From positions 29,329,253 through 29,393,252 of the forward strand of contig OX377203.1 of the NCBI GenBank assembly GCA_947396885.1: a DNA stretch of 64,000 nucleotides, given 5' to 3'. The number at the start of each line of letters is the position of its first letter. Within the stretch, counting starts at the first letter, position 1. The position numbers and the translations under genes are program-made. Of this stretch, positions 1 to 10,611 are shown in pieces. Under the pieces are notes generated by a model, which was not told the DNA's origin, ran no database searches, and saw nothing but the letters and a program-made list of their open reading frames with translations. Origin of the DNA: Heligmosomoides polygyrus polygyrus (Eukaryota; Nematoda; Chromadorea; Rhabditida; Heligmosomidae).

Positions 1-1517
1 GCTTTTCTTTGGGGAATACCAAGTCGGTGGAAGCACTTCTTCGTTACTCCCTTGTTCAAAAAAGAGCCTTCAAGTTGTACAGACAACTACAGGCCGGTGA
101 GCATAACCTCCTTCTTTTGCAGACTTTTCGAAAAAGTTGTTAAGGCACACATTTTTGAACATTTAGATAAGAATTCGATTATTCCGCCCAATCAACATGG
201 CTTTATGAAGGGAAAGTCAACGGAGTCAAATTTAGTGGAATGTATAAATGACTGGACCGAGTATTTGGAAGAGAAGAAACCCTGTGATATCGTTTATTGT
301 GACTTTTCGAAAGCGTTCGATCGAGTCGAACATGGCAAACTTTTGCTCAAGTTATCCAGCCTGGGGCTGCATCCTGTCTTAATAAGGTGGTTGACTGTTT
401 TCCTTAATGACAGGACATTTCAGGTTAGAATTGGTTCTTCATTTTCTTCTGTAAAGAAAGTCACTAGTGGGGTTCCACAGGGGGTGTGTTGTCTCATGTC
501 TTGTTTGCTCTCTATACTGCTGACCTTCCTGCTATTCTGGAAGACTGCGGAATATTGTGCAAACAATTCGCTGATGACTTGAAAATCTCTCGGAAGCTTG
601 ATTTTCCAAGGGACCAATCCAAGATCAGCTTGCCTTGAATAGGATCTTGGAGTGGTCTGAAGTTTGGAAATTGCCACTTGCTCCTGAGAAAACTGTATTC
701 ATGAGGCTTGGAGACTCAAGTTTACCGTGCAATTACAGTCTAGGTGATCACTCCTTGAGCAAAGTGGGCTGTGTAAGGGATTTAGGTTTTCTTTATGATG
801 ACGCTCTTGACTTTTCTGCTCATATTAAGCTTCTTTACAATAAAGCATCAACTCGCACATACCAGATCTTTAAGGGATGGTAAGCTGTGATGAGAAGGTT
901 CTAATTAGAGCGTATAAAACATATATAAGACCCATCGTGGAATGCGGCTCAGCAGTGTTCTGTCCTCTCAAAAGGAGGGATGTTGATTTGTTGGAAAAGG
1001 CACAAAATAACTTTACAAGGAAGGTGATTCTAAGACTGAAGAAGCCGGGATTCTGTAGAATACCGGGCTCTCGACATAGGAATTCACGGTTTCAACCTCA
1101 CACCCTTGAGTCGCGGCGGAAGCGAAATGATGTGTGTACAGAGTGAGGTACCCACCACGGTTTTTAAAATACTTTCGGGATTAATGAAGGTGGATGTTAA
1201 TAAATTTTATCGCATCGTCAAGTCTAGAACTCGGGGGAATTCAGAGAAAATTGGATATAAGACGCCTAAAACCAGAATTCGTGGAAATTCTTTCACATGC
1301 AGAGCTGGATCGGGTTATATCTCACTCAAGAGTGAGGTGCCCACCACTCCGCAATTCTTCTCGGTTTTTAAGCGCATTGCAGGGAAGCAGTTGTTGTCTT
1401 TTTCATGACCATTCTCATGATGTTACTTCTTGATGTTTTGGATTGGTTGTGTTCAGTTTGTTATTTTTCCCTTGATTGCCTTATGCAGCGTATTGAATAA
1501 ATAAAATAAAATAAAAA
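1..1517 (+). mobile_element. CR1/jockey-like LINE, 3' part, cut by window edge
   Basis: This is the 3' portion of a non-LTR retrotransposon: reverse transcriptase followed by an untranslated tail that ends in an AATAAA/TAAAA simple repeat at about 1493-1516. Such a short 3' microsatellite is usual for CR1-like elements. The 5' part lies before position 1. The coding part is in several frames, so the copy is dead. Family assignment rests on RT sequence style (DFSKAFDRV, SGVPQG, FADD) and on the tail; exact clade is inference. Confidence 0.8.
10..1146 (+). pseudogene. LINE reverse transcriptase, frameshifted
   Basis: RNA-dependent DNA polymerase of a CR1-like LINE. The first frame (52-582) carries RT block 1 (NYRPVSITS), the catalytic-site A motif DFSKAFDRV and the B motif SGVPQG. 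The C motif FADD lies at 567-578 but in another frame, so at least one frameshift sits between about 480 and 567. The thumb and C-terminal region continue at 635-883 and 877-1146 in alternating frames, ending in the LLEKAQNNFTRK region typical of CR1/jockey tails. Not functional as it stands. No start codon is visible because the element is cut by the window edge. Confidence 0.8.
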
Positions 1518-1926
1518 CGTTTCTCTGAAAGCTTACAAATTTACAAACGGAGTTCTTGATTTGCATATTGCCGACTTCCTCATGTTCGCTGCCTCATTCA
1601 CATACCCATAGTCACAGCACAAAGATACTCCTTTGCAGCTCTAGCACAATTTTTAAACGTTCCTTCTTTGCGTTTATGCAGGTGCTGAACACGAAAAGTT
1701 ATATACGTTTATTCATTTACATATATACTCTATAATCCACAAAAAAAGAACTCAACAGCAGAATCGATCAAGCAAAACAGCTGAGGAACTTCCTGCACAT
1801 ACCTGTCATTGAGGCATTGCCCTATAGAATTTGGTAACCCATTTTCTATGAGAAATTCAGAAATTCATTGCCAGCTCTATGTATTTGTGAAAAAAGAGAA
1901 CCTTACATTGCTACCAGCCCTAAGAA
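1518..1926. other. No gene seen
   Basis: AT-rich intergenic sequence between two LINE fragments. No reading frame, RNA gene or clear repeat recognised. Confidence 0.6.
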
Positions 1927-2172
1927 CTAGGAACCTCCTCTGCCCAGCTCTTCTGTTGGAATAAGATAATGAATAGCGTTCGTGTATTCGTTAAGGGGAA
2001 GACCCACCATGCCATTGTTCATCTTATAATTCGTTACCAAGCCGAACCTTCTTCGTCGACAAGCAAGCGTGCATAAATTGGAGAATTTATTCCTTCCAGG
2101 AGGAATGCTGTTATGGTCACACCGTACCCTATTCCAAAGCTTTCTTGTAAAGCTGTTTTGCACCGATTCCAA
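1927..2172 (-). pseudogene. CR1-like RT C-terminal fragment
   Basis: A short open stretch on the minus strand resembles the extreme C-terminus of a CR1/jockey-type ORF2: VQNSFTRKLW followed by RRRRFGLVTNYKM, matching in layout the AQNNFTRK segment of the LINE at the left edge of the window but clearly a different, diverged copy. No RT catalytic motifs remain. It is a relic of a 5'-truncated insertion. Boundaries are only those of the open frame. Confidence 0.55.
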
Positions 2173-2208
2173 TCTCTCGATTTCTCCCGTAGTAGTAGGA
2201 CTATTTTG

Positions 2209-2246
2209 GTATGGTTAAATGATTATAAATATCCATTTAACCATAC
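2209..2246. repeat. 13-bp perfect hairpin
   Basis: GTATGGTTAAATG (2209-2221) is followed by its exact reverse complement at 2234-2246 with a 12-base AT-rich loop. Function unknown; could be the remnant of a small fold-back element. Confidence 0.5.
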
Positions 2247-3476
2247 GAAAATCCTTCGCCGTTTTCGAAAGAGTATGTGTATCGCCACCGAAGCAAAAAC
2301 TATGTAGTTAACCATCCTTTATGTTTATTGATTTTATTCATTTTACCAATTTTGCTTTTATTGGCCTACACAGCCTACATGTGCTCATGTAGATTGGTTC
2401 TGGTATCGTATACTGCAGACACGTGCTTGAGCATCTAATGAAAGTACATTATGCTCGCGTGAGCATCTAGCACATGACATCATGTTGTTGCACTGGTGAA
2501 TACACACGATTAATAAGAGGAAGCTGGCACGGCTTCACGAGATTTAGCGGCTCCCTCAGAGCGCCGTAGTTCTTCGTGCGTGACTGTCCAGAACATCGTT
2601 CTCGGTTGATCATCAGCGAGACGACCAGCTGACGGTGCAGAATAGAACTCACTTGTCCGCCGGGACACCGGCTGGGCAACACTGGCTGGGCTAAGTGCTA
2701 GAATACGGACCAACTGCAGGGGCAAAGTTCGTATTAGGCTGAACGGTTCAGGTGGAGAGTATCTGCTTGAATAGCACTGGCTGCCATCAAGCCATCATGG
2801 GGAGACCGGGAGTCCTCAGAAGAAACACTTTCAGTGACTCACAAGAGAGCAATAGCCAGCTGTCGCGGCACGTGTTCGCGAGTGCTGAGGGGAAAGGTCT
2901 GACTTGCTGAAAGTGTTATGCTGCAAAGGTGAACCCAAAGAACGCAATCAGTCTCGCCTCCAGTCATGTGACGGGATGCTACCCGTGATCTGACATGCGT
3001 CTTGTGAAGCTGTCGAAGACACAGTGCCAACTCGTTGGTAGAAGATACTATGAACGACGAGCAGATCGTGCTGCTACAAACCGTTATGGAGGATGACCCA
3101 TCAACCCATTTGCATGACCCGCTACCGTCTTGAATGCGGTATATAGTATGCGATGGATGTCGACGGACCACATTCTGAATACCAAGAGCGCATCTGTACC
3201 AGTTTCACGTCGAACTGGACGTATTTCAAATCAAATTGGACACAACATTCTAAGAGTTTTGAAATCAAATTGAACGCCTTCCAAATCCGAACGAGCTTCT
3301 TACAATAAGGTAAAAAACAGCATTGTGTTAAAATGGAAAGAATCAAGGTTATGGAACTAGTATGCTCGTTAAACTACAGACGCTCCAAGATGGCTAGAAT
3401 AATTTTTTGTTTGGGGAAAATTTGCTACAATTTTTTCATAAAATCTTTTAGTTCAACTGCCAGAATGAGTTAATAC
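2247..3476. other. No recognised gene; unassigned open frames
   Basis: Minus-strand open stretches at 2510-2725 and 2839-3171 (71 and 110 codons) have no recognisable domain, and I cannot decide whether they are coding. At 3190-3310 a motif like AAATCAAATTGGACAC recurs in diverged form, and a similar block occurs at about 43835-43935, so this piece is probably a dispersed repeat. Confidence 0.4.
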
Positions 3477-3489
3477 TTAGATACTTAGA

Positions 3490-3810
3490 TGGCTCGTCCT
3501 CACTGGTCGTGCGGGCCCCAACGCAATCGTCATTCGTTTCTTTCTCTCGCAATCGTCGTCCACGATGTTCGTACATGCTGATCGATTGGAACGAAGCCTA
3601 CGACCGTCAGCCGATTCTGAATTAGAATTTGGCAACAAACGCTGCCTTTCGATATTTTCGACGAACACATCTGACCATCTCGTTGGGGGTCTTCCTCGAG
3701 GACGCTTGCAACCTCTTGGGATCCACTCCGCTCTTCTTGTCCAACGGTCGTCCGTACTTCACATGATATGACCGGCCCATCGATGCTTCATCTTCGATGC
3801 ATATTCCGCC
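3490..3810 (-). pseudogene. RTE-like RT C-terminal fragment (second copy)
   Basis: Minus-strand sequence encodes the RTE C-terminal signature in broken frames: KHRWAGHIM, then a stop, then DDRW, and finally the PPTRWSDVFVENI segment. It matches the C-terminal layout of the better preserved RT immediately to its right (KIRWAGHVM...RPPTRWSDFFVK). It lies downstream of that copy in the same orientation, so two RTE 3' ends are arranged head to tail. Stops and frameshifts mean it is not expressed. Confidence 0.65.
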
Positions 3811-3881
3811 GGGTCTCCTAGTCGTGACATCGTGCGTAAATCGGAACTGTGAAGGCCAGCTCGGTGTTGTGATCACCTGTA

Positions 3882-5177
3882 TCACCTGTCGTCCCGTTGA
3901 TCATCGAATTGCTCGAGCGGGTGCCAGCAGCGTCTCCATTCGTCCCTGTTGCGTGCCAAAGTGGTCCAATGGATCCTCCTCGCTCGAGGGACACGAAGAG
4001 CGTCATATCGGTCGTTCAGGGCTTTAACGAAGAAGTCCGACCAACGCGTTGGTGGGCGTCCTGGTGTTCTTTTGACATCCCGCGGAATCCAGTCGGTGAT
4101 GGCTCTCGTCCAGCGGGTGTCTGCAAAGCGCATTACGTGGCCGGCCCACCTAATTTTCGACAACTTGGCCCACGCGACAGCGTCTCTGATCTTCGAGCGT
4201 CGGCGAAGCTCGGAACTCCGGAGGCCTTCTCTCACTTGCGTGAGTCGTGTCACTCCGAGCATCGTCCTCTCGATTCCACGCTGCGCGACGCTGATCGCGT
4301 GTTCATCCTGCTTTCGTATAGCCCAGGTCTCTGAGGCGTATGTTAGGGCAGGAAGAACAGTGGAGTCGAATAGGTGGGCACGGAGTCGGACGTTCTTCGT
4401 CTTCTTCGCGACTTCTTCGACGCTCTTGAAAGCTCCCCAAGCCGCTCTTTTCCTCCTGCTCAGCTCTGGTGCTAGGTCGTTGGCCATGTTGACTTCGCGA
4501 CCCAGATACACATAACTGGAGCATTCGGAGATGTTCGTTCCGTTGAGCGAGAATGGGGCATCAGAAACCCATCCGTTCCTCATGAACATCGTCTTCGTAA
4601 GATTCAGCTGCAGTCCAACGTTCCCACATACACGATCGAAGTCGGCCAGCATTCGCTCCGCCTGGCTGATGCTCGGTGTTATGAGCACGATGTCGTCAGC
4701 GAAGCGAAGATGATGTAGTTGCCGGCCGTCGACCTTCACTCCCATGTCTTCCCATTCTAGTTCGCGCATGACGTATTCGAGAGTGGCGCTGAAGAGCTTC
4801 GGGGATATGGTATCCCCTTGCCGAACCCCTCTCTTCACGTCGACGACGACGTCGTTGTAGAATGGTGAGATCTTGGTCGTGAATCCACTGTACGGCTCTC
4901 GAAGGACTCTGATGTACTGAGTAGGAACGCCCTGAGTGAGCAGGGCTTCGATGACCGCTTCAGTTTCGACAGAGTCGAATGCCTTCTTCAGGTCGATGAA
5001 CGTAAGGCACAGCGGCAGCTTGTACTCTCGCGACACTTCGATGAGCTTCGTAATGGTGTGTATGTGGTCGATCGTGCTGAATCCTCTCCGAAATCCTGCT
5101 TGCTCGCATGGCTGTCCTTCGTCCAGCGTTCTGCTAATCCTATGGTGTTGTGATAACCGGCTAAACTTGGGAGACAT
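3882..5177 (-). pseudogene. RTE-1-like reverse transcriptase, 5'-truncated
   Basis: Open for 431 codons on the minus strand. It contains most of an RTE-clade ORF2 reverse transcriptase: EQAGFRRGFSTIDHI, motif A FIDLKKAFDSVE, motif B VRQGDTISPKLFS, motif C LRFADDIVLI with the catalytic Asp pair, the thumb segment YVYLGREVNM, and the C-terminal KIRWAGHVMR...GRPPTRW block. The endonuclease domain and RT block 1 are missing. The first ~15 codons do not look like RTE sequence, so the true junction with flanking DNA is near 5130-5150. The frame is intact, but the lost N-terminus makes autonomous activity impossible. 5' truncation is normal for LINE insertions. Confidence 0.85.
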
Positions 5178-5285
5178 CTTTCGAGCGCTCTTTGAGTAAT
5201 ATGCAAGGACGTTGACGTGGACGCAGTGTCAGCCTACGTTTCGGCGGCGTAGCAGAGCGCAATAGACATTGGATCCGACACCGAT

Positions 5286-5447
5286 TTTCCGGATAATCGG
5301 ATGATTCGGATAGGCCATTTTTTCAAACCCCGGATCTTCGGATGATTCAGATGACGGCGATTTCGAAAACCACGGATCTTCGGATGATTCAGATGAGGGC
5401 AATTTTAGAAACCCCGAATCTTCGGATGATTCAGATAACGCCATTTT
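5286..5447. repeat. Four tandem 42-bp units (GGATCTTCGGATGATTCAGA core)
   Basis: About four head-to-tail units, each with the core CTTCGGATGATTCAGAT; the first unit is most diverged. The unit length, 42 bp, is divisible by three, so the minus strand stays open and reads SSESSEDP repeats, which I take to be incidental. It is followed by a block rich in CCGGAT/CGGATA to about 5490. A single related unit with the same flank lies at 10496-10560 in the same orientation. Confidence 0.8.
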
Positions 5448-5884
5448 CGGCCGAGCCGGATTTCGGATATCTGATTCGGATACAACCGGATAAGTGAAAT
5501 AATAGGGGCACGCAACCTCTTAAAAACGGAAAACATCAGTAACGTCTATTTCCTTGACCTATTGAAGTCATGAGCGCGAAAAGTAGCTTGGAGCGCCTCA
5601 CCTTGAATTAACTGGTTATATGCCCAGGTAGCAAGGCACATGAATGCCCAGTTACATTATATTTGGCCAAGCTTAGTTCACCAATGGAGTGGAACACACC
5701 AGCGCTACGTAAAAGATGTCGTATTTGGCTGCCTTACGAGGGAGCCTTCCGCAGAGCTATTTTGCGCTTCCAGAACAAACAAAGAACAGCTTTAGGACCC
5801 CAAAGAGCCAATACCAACTCAATAGTGAGTTGGCAATGCACAGCGAAGTCTTGTAAAGGACAATAATGGAACAACTCCGAAACG

Positions 5885-6413
5885 CCGCGCAAGAAATTTC
5901 TCGTGCTCTGAAAAGGGAGGGGTCTGAAGCGTATGTCTGAACGGAGAGAGCGAGTCATCCCACCATATATAGGAATAATCGCCACTCTTCAATTAGTATA
6001 AAAATGTGTTTCTTTTTTACCAAATCGATAAGCCTGAGGAGTAGAGGATCCTTTAAGTTACAGTGGAATCGGCGCCTCACGAGTTCGGGAGTCTTGTACG
6101 CCTGCAATGCCGCCGGCGGGAAGCGGCTCGTAGCGCAGTCGATAGCGACGCTGCTCCATGAGAGGGAGGTAGAGGGTTCGACTTTTCTGCGCTGCTGCAT
6201 CTTTGAATTACAACTTATTGTTTGATTTGAGAGATGCTGACATCTGCACCATTTTAGATGCTTGCTGTGCAGTGTTTCCAGATGTATGTCATGCCGTGAG
6301 AGCAACTTTGCTGCTACTTGCTTATTACTGACCGGTTTTTTAACCAGAACTCAATTGGAAAGCTGTTCAACATAACGATGTATGAACGTTTAATATCAGT
6401 GATACACAGACAG
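5885..6413 (+). repeat. Dispersed repeat with tRNA-like core, copy 1
   Basis: About 0.5 kb that recurs inverted at 9925-10375 at an estimated 70-75% identity. Shared landmarks: AGGGGTCTGA...GCGTATGTCTGAAC, AGTCATCC, GGAATAATCGCCAC, and the terminal CAGTGATACACAG. In the middle (6126-6185) there is a possible RNA polymerase III promoter: an A-box-like CGTAGCGCAGTCGATAG and a B-box-like GGTTCGACTT. This suggests a tRNA-related SINE-like repeat; no tRNA cloverleaf can be drawn with confidence. Confidence 0.6.
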
Positions 6414-6750
6414 AAAGTACATGGAACATAAACATTTGTCACAATACGAGCAGCGCATAAAGGCTACTGGCTCCTCACAGTTTGCTTCCATATATGGACA
6501 AATGAGATCGGCTCCATAGGCGAAATCCAATTGAAGACGTTCGCTTTCCTCTGAAACAAGAGTTCCAGCCGAAAACGTTATCATATGCCCACTGCTTGCC
6601 AGCCTTTCCACGTCTATCAGTTCATTTTGCGGGTCCCAACCTTCTTCTGGTTTTCCACCACTTCCAGCGTTCGTCTTCGTTAACTTCAAGTTGACGTGCT
6701 TCGAAGTCCTTGGGTATGCTAGCCATCCGTTCGGTCAGGTTGGTGTCATT
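6396..6750 (-). CDS. Candidate coding exon, unknown cysteine-rich protein
   Basis: A minus-strand frame is open from about 6750 to 6396. It has protein-like composition (acidic/polar segments followed by CPYMEANC...MRCSYCDKCLC), that is six cysteines in 25 residues in a pattern that could bind zinc. I do not recognise the family. The first in-frame ATG is internal, so this would be an internal or terminal exon. Another frame of the same strand starts with ATG at about 6725 (MASIPKDFEARQLEV) and also looks protein-like, which may mean a frameshift inside one old gene. The 3' end overlaps the adjacent dispersed repeat. Could equally be a pseudogene. Confidence 0.35.
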
Positions 6751-6833
6751 CCCATGAAGGCTGCTTATCTAAAGGTGGACCACACTTCAGCGTGAGCAAA
6801 TGGATCCCCACTCGAGCATCAGCGACTTTGTTG

Positions 6834-6841
6834 GTGTTAGG
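6834..6841. repeat. Target-site duplication, left (GTGTTAGG)
   Basis: Eight bases directly left of the fold-back element, repeated exactly at 9652-9659 on its right side. The length matches hAT-type insertions. Confidence 0.85.
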
Positions 6842-9651
6842 CAGGGTCAAGCTTGAGGTTCGGGAATCGAAGGGGGGGGGGGTCGTACTGTAGCCTCGAA
6901 TGGAGGGGGGGGGTCGTACTCTCTCGGTTTTGGCAGAGGACTCTCTCCAAATTCAGGTTTTTAGACGATGTTTGCATCTATTAATAAGTTGTTTTTTCCA
7001 GGTGTGAGTACGACAATGCGGAGATTTACAAGCACTTGCGTTTTCTGGAGTTAAAAAAATAGGATTGAATATCAAAAAATTTTTAATGCCGACTACTGTG
7101 CAGTGAAAAATAAAGATTTCCTGTCTGCAGATTTATGGTCAAAGAGCGATTTTCATTTTTTCAGATTTTCCCAGGACGTCATGGACACGGTAGTTTTCTG
7201 CCTGATGAGCGACATATACTTCCAGAATTGCACTCTATAAAATTTCAAGTGTAATTTACTGATGACGACCTAAGTGCTTTCCCTACAAGATTTTTGAAGC
7301 GCTCTTCGAGTCGATGACGGAATGGCAACCGAAGGGCTGACTTGCTTGAAAAGTAATTTCTCTCCTGCAGGAAACAGCATCAGAAAATGAAATCGCACCC
7401 TATAAAATTTTAAGCCCGTTTGACACACAGTGATAAAACTATGTTTCTCTGAAACGATATTCTATATGATCAGACGTCTCGATTTACCGAAAAGATATCG
7501 ACACACTCATCACATGGAAGATGTTACTTTTAGAACCTGCCTTTTAAAGCATAGAAAACACATCTACTAAAACTTTATGAATTTTCCAGGAGCCCCAAAA
7601 AATCTCCGTGTTACGGCAGTTTACATGCGGCTACTGCGTTCTCTGACGTGATCAATCGCAATTGAAATATGGATGGACTCCTCGCTGGAAAATTTTTTCT
7701 GCCTTCTGAAGGACAGGACGACAGAGAGTGGAATTGCACCATATAAAATTTTAAGTCGTGCTCAACATACAATAAAAACTATGCTTCTCCGCTGCGATGA
7801 AGATATGACGAGGATGGATCGCATACAAAATTCTCATTTTTCATGAAAATATTATTTTTTAGCCGAAGCAGATCACCCATACGGATAAAATCTAGCCACA
7901 AGAACCTAGAAGTTTTGATAAATTCACTGTGAAAAAATTGTGATTTTCTGGATAGAACAGGTTGAATCGACCTCTGGTCGACTTTGCACCAACGTCATCG
8001 GAGCATAAAATTGAACGTTCACAAAAAGGTTCATAACTCGGTAAGTTTTTTGAATTTTAAAAATTCTTTTAGTTTTTCGTAAAGTAGATAAAACGCCCTT
8101 TCTCATGGTGTAAAAATCGTTTTCCAGAAAAGGAGTCGTCACGCGTGGCTGCTGGTTCGATTTTTGAGCGAAAAAAATTGAAGTGGCTTCACAAAAATAT
8201 TTATAACTTGACCAACTCTTCAAAGTTTTAAAATTCCGCTAACTTTTCAGAAACTAGAGGAAGAGCCCTTTCTTGCTATATAAGAATTAATGTTTAAAAA
8301 TTCGGTTTCATGCGCGGCAGGGGAGGTTCAATTTCGGCTCCATGTCGCGAAAATACATACCGAAAATCGGCTATTTTTTCGAAAATCAAAAATTCCGCTC
8401 GCTCATCAAAAAATAGAGCAAACGTGCTCTCTAACCATGACTGACGTCGGTGATGTATTTTCGCGACATGGAGCCGAAATTGAACCTCTCCTGCCGCGCA
8501 TGAAGACCGAAGTTTTGGACATTAATTCTTACATAGCAAGAAAGGGCTCTTCCTCTAGTTTCTGAAAAGCTAGAGGGATTTTGAAACTTCGAAGAATTGG
8601 TCAAGTTATGAATATTTTTGTGAAGCCACCTCAATTTTTTCGCTCAAAAATCGAACCAGCAGCCACGCGTGACGACTCCTTTTTTGGAAAAGATTTTTAG
8701 ATTGTGAGAAAGAGCGTTTTATCTTCTTCTTGAAAGGCTAGAAGAATTTTCAAAATACGAAAAACTTACCGAGTTATGAACCTTTTTGTGAACGTTTAGT
8801 TTCATGCTCCGATGACGTTGGTGCAAAGTCGACCTGTGGTCGATTCATCCTGTTCGATCCAGAAAATCATGATTTTTTTCACTGTGCATTGATCATGACT
8901 TGGAAGTTTTTGTGGCAAAATTTGATTCGTATGGGTGGTCTGCTTCGGCTAAAAATTTTTTTCATGAAAAACGAGAATTTTGCTTACGATCCATCCTAAT
9001 CATATCGTCATCGCAGTTCCGTCATCGCTGCGGAGAATCTTGTTTTTTTGCTGTATCATGTACAGGGCTGGGGTTTTTGGCTCCATTTTCGTTTTTTATG
9101 ACGTTTTCTTAGGATGGGAGAACATTATTTCCGAGAGAAGTCCATCGTCCATCCTTCCTTTTTCCGCTCCATAATCGATTCGAGGAACGCTTCAAAAAAT
9201 TTATAAGGAAAGCACTTAAGTCGTCGTCAGAAAGTAATACTCAAATTTTTATATAACACAATTTCGGAGCACAATTTCAGATGCAAACGTCGCTACTTCA
9301 GGTAGAAGAATGTTCTGTGTCCATGGTGTCCTAAAAAAACTCCATAAATTGAACAGTGATGATTGGAAACTGCTACCAGAAGATCTTTATTTTGAAGTGT
9401 CGAAAATAGCGTTCAAAATTTTAAAGAATTTTATTGTGTTTTGAAAACATTATTGTCCTCTTCAGTGCCGAAGCCGCACCTGAAAAGAAGAATCTATTAA
9501 AGAGTTCAAACTGCACAAGAAACCTTGAAAAAATCAAGAAATACAAGAAATAGAACAGTGGAAGAGAGAGGGAGGGGGTCGTACAAATTCCGCTTCAGAG
9601 GGGGGGGGGTCGTAAATTTCCATCAAAAATCGAACCCCACGCTTGACCCTG
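6842..9651. mobile_element. hAT-like non-autonomous fold-back element
   Basis: The ends are inverted: CAGGGTCAAGC at 6842 and GCTTGACCCTG ending at 9651, with about 19 of 21 bases matching. A perfect 8-bp direct duplication (GTGTTAGG) flanks it. CAGGG-type termini and 8-bp duplications are hallmarks of hAT transposons. The interior is a huge imperfect palindrome: left arm to about 8358, right arm from about 8453, loop about 94 bp (8359-8452). Identity is highest near the loop. The left arm is about 300 bp longer because it holds extra diverged repeats of a TATAAAATTTTAAG-containing segment (near 7237, 7404 and 7743). No transposase is encoded. Frames inside are mirror artefacts of the palindrome. 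Confidence 0.85.
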
Positions 9652-9659
9652 GTGTTAGG
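9652..9659. repeat. Target-site duplication, right (GTGTTAGG)
   Basis: Exact copy of 6834-6841, directly abutting the right terminus of the fold-back element. Confidence 0.85.
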
Positions 9660-9924
9660 TTTTAGAGAACCTCCAGCAGGCCTCTGATTTCCAGATGACA
9701 TGCAAAGATGAGAGAAAGAGTGTATCGATGCCGTTTAGGTCAATTTGCGGGACCCACAGACTTTCTCGTTTTAACCACATGTGACGTCACATAATGGTCT
9801 CCTTTGAAAATCCGAGCAGGATGGTTTCACCCGAGGTCATTGGCCGATGTATGGAAACAGACTGAGACGAGCCTGCAGCATTTATACCCTGCGCATTGTG
9901 TCCAGTGCTGCTTTATGCACGTTG

Positions 9925-10375
9925 TACCTGTGTATCACTGGTGTTGAATATTTATGCATCATCCTGTTGAGTACCACAGCATGCAACTGGAAAGTGCGCA
10001 GAAAATATCTGAAAATGGTATAGACGTCAGAATCCCTCAAATCTCAACCAAACATTTAAAAAGCAGGAATGCAGCAAAGCATAAGCATCTAACCCCCGAC
10101 CTTCCTCCCATGAAGCATCGTCACTACCCATTGCGCTCCGAGCTGCTTGCCGGCAGAGGCATCGGGGTCGTACAAGAACCCAAATTCGTGATGCGCCGTT
10201 CAATTGTGACTTCAAGAACCCCCACTCCTTGGGTTTAACGACTTGGCAAAAATGAAACGCATTTTATGCTAATTGAGGGGTGGCGATTATTCCTATTTAA
10301 TAGGATGACTCCCTCTCCCGGTTCAGATATACGCTATCAGACCCTTCCCTTGTGAGAGAATTCCCGCCAAATGAT
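9925..10375 (-). repeat. Dispersed repeat with tRNA-like core, copy 2 (inverted)
   Basis: Reverse complement of this stretch aligns along its length with 5885-6413, including AGGGTCTGA...GCGTATATCTGAAC, GGAATAATCGCCACCCCTCAATTAG and CAGTGATACACAG. The A-box and B-box-like portions are more decayed here. The two copies face each other across the hAT-like fold-back element. Confidence 0.6.
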
Positions 10376-10454
10376 TGTAAATCTGCTCGATAAAAATCAG
10401 GTTATCAATGCAGCAGAGTTTGCCAGCAAGGCGCGCTAACCTCCTATTATCCGA

Positions 10455-10610
10455 TTTTCATCCGATTGTATCCGAATCATTGCGTTTTACAAAACCCCGG
10501 ATCTTCGGATGATTCAGATGAGGGCATTTTTCGACCGAGCCGGATTTCGGGTAATCTGAAGCCGGATAAATCCGGCCGGATATCCAAAAATGTATGATTC
10601 GGATCCTATG
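10455..10610. repeat. Single unit of the GGATCTTCGGATGATTCAGA repeat
   Basis: CCGGATCTTCGGATGATTCA and the following GAGCCGGATTTCGG block match 5370-5470 in the same orientation. The surrounding CCGGAT-rich sequence is shared too. Confidence 0.7.
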
Positions 10611-10611
10611 T

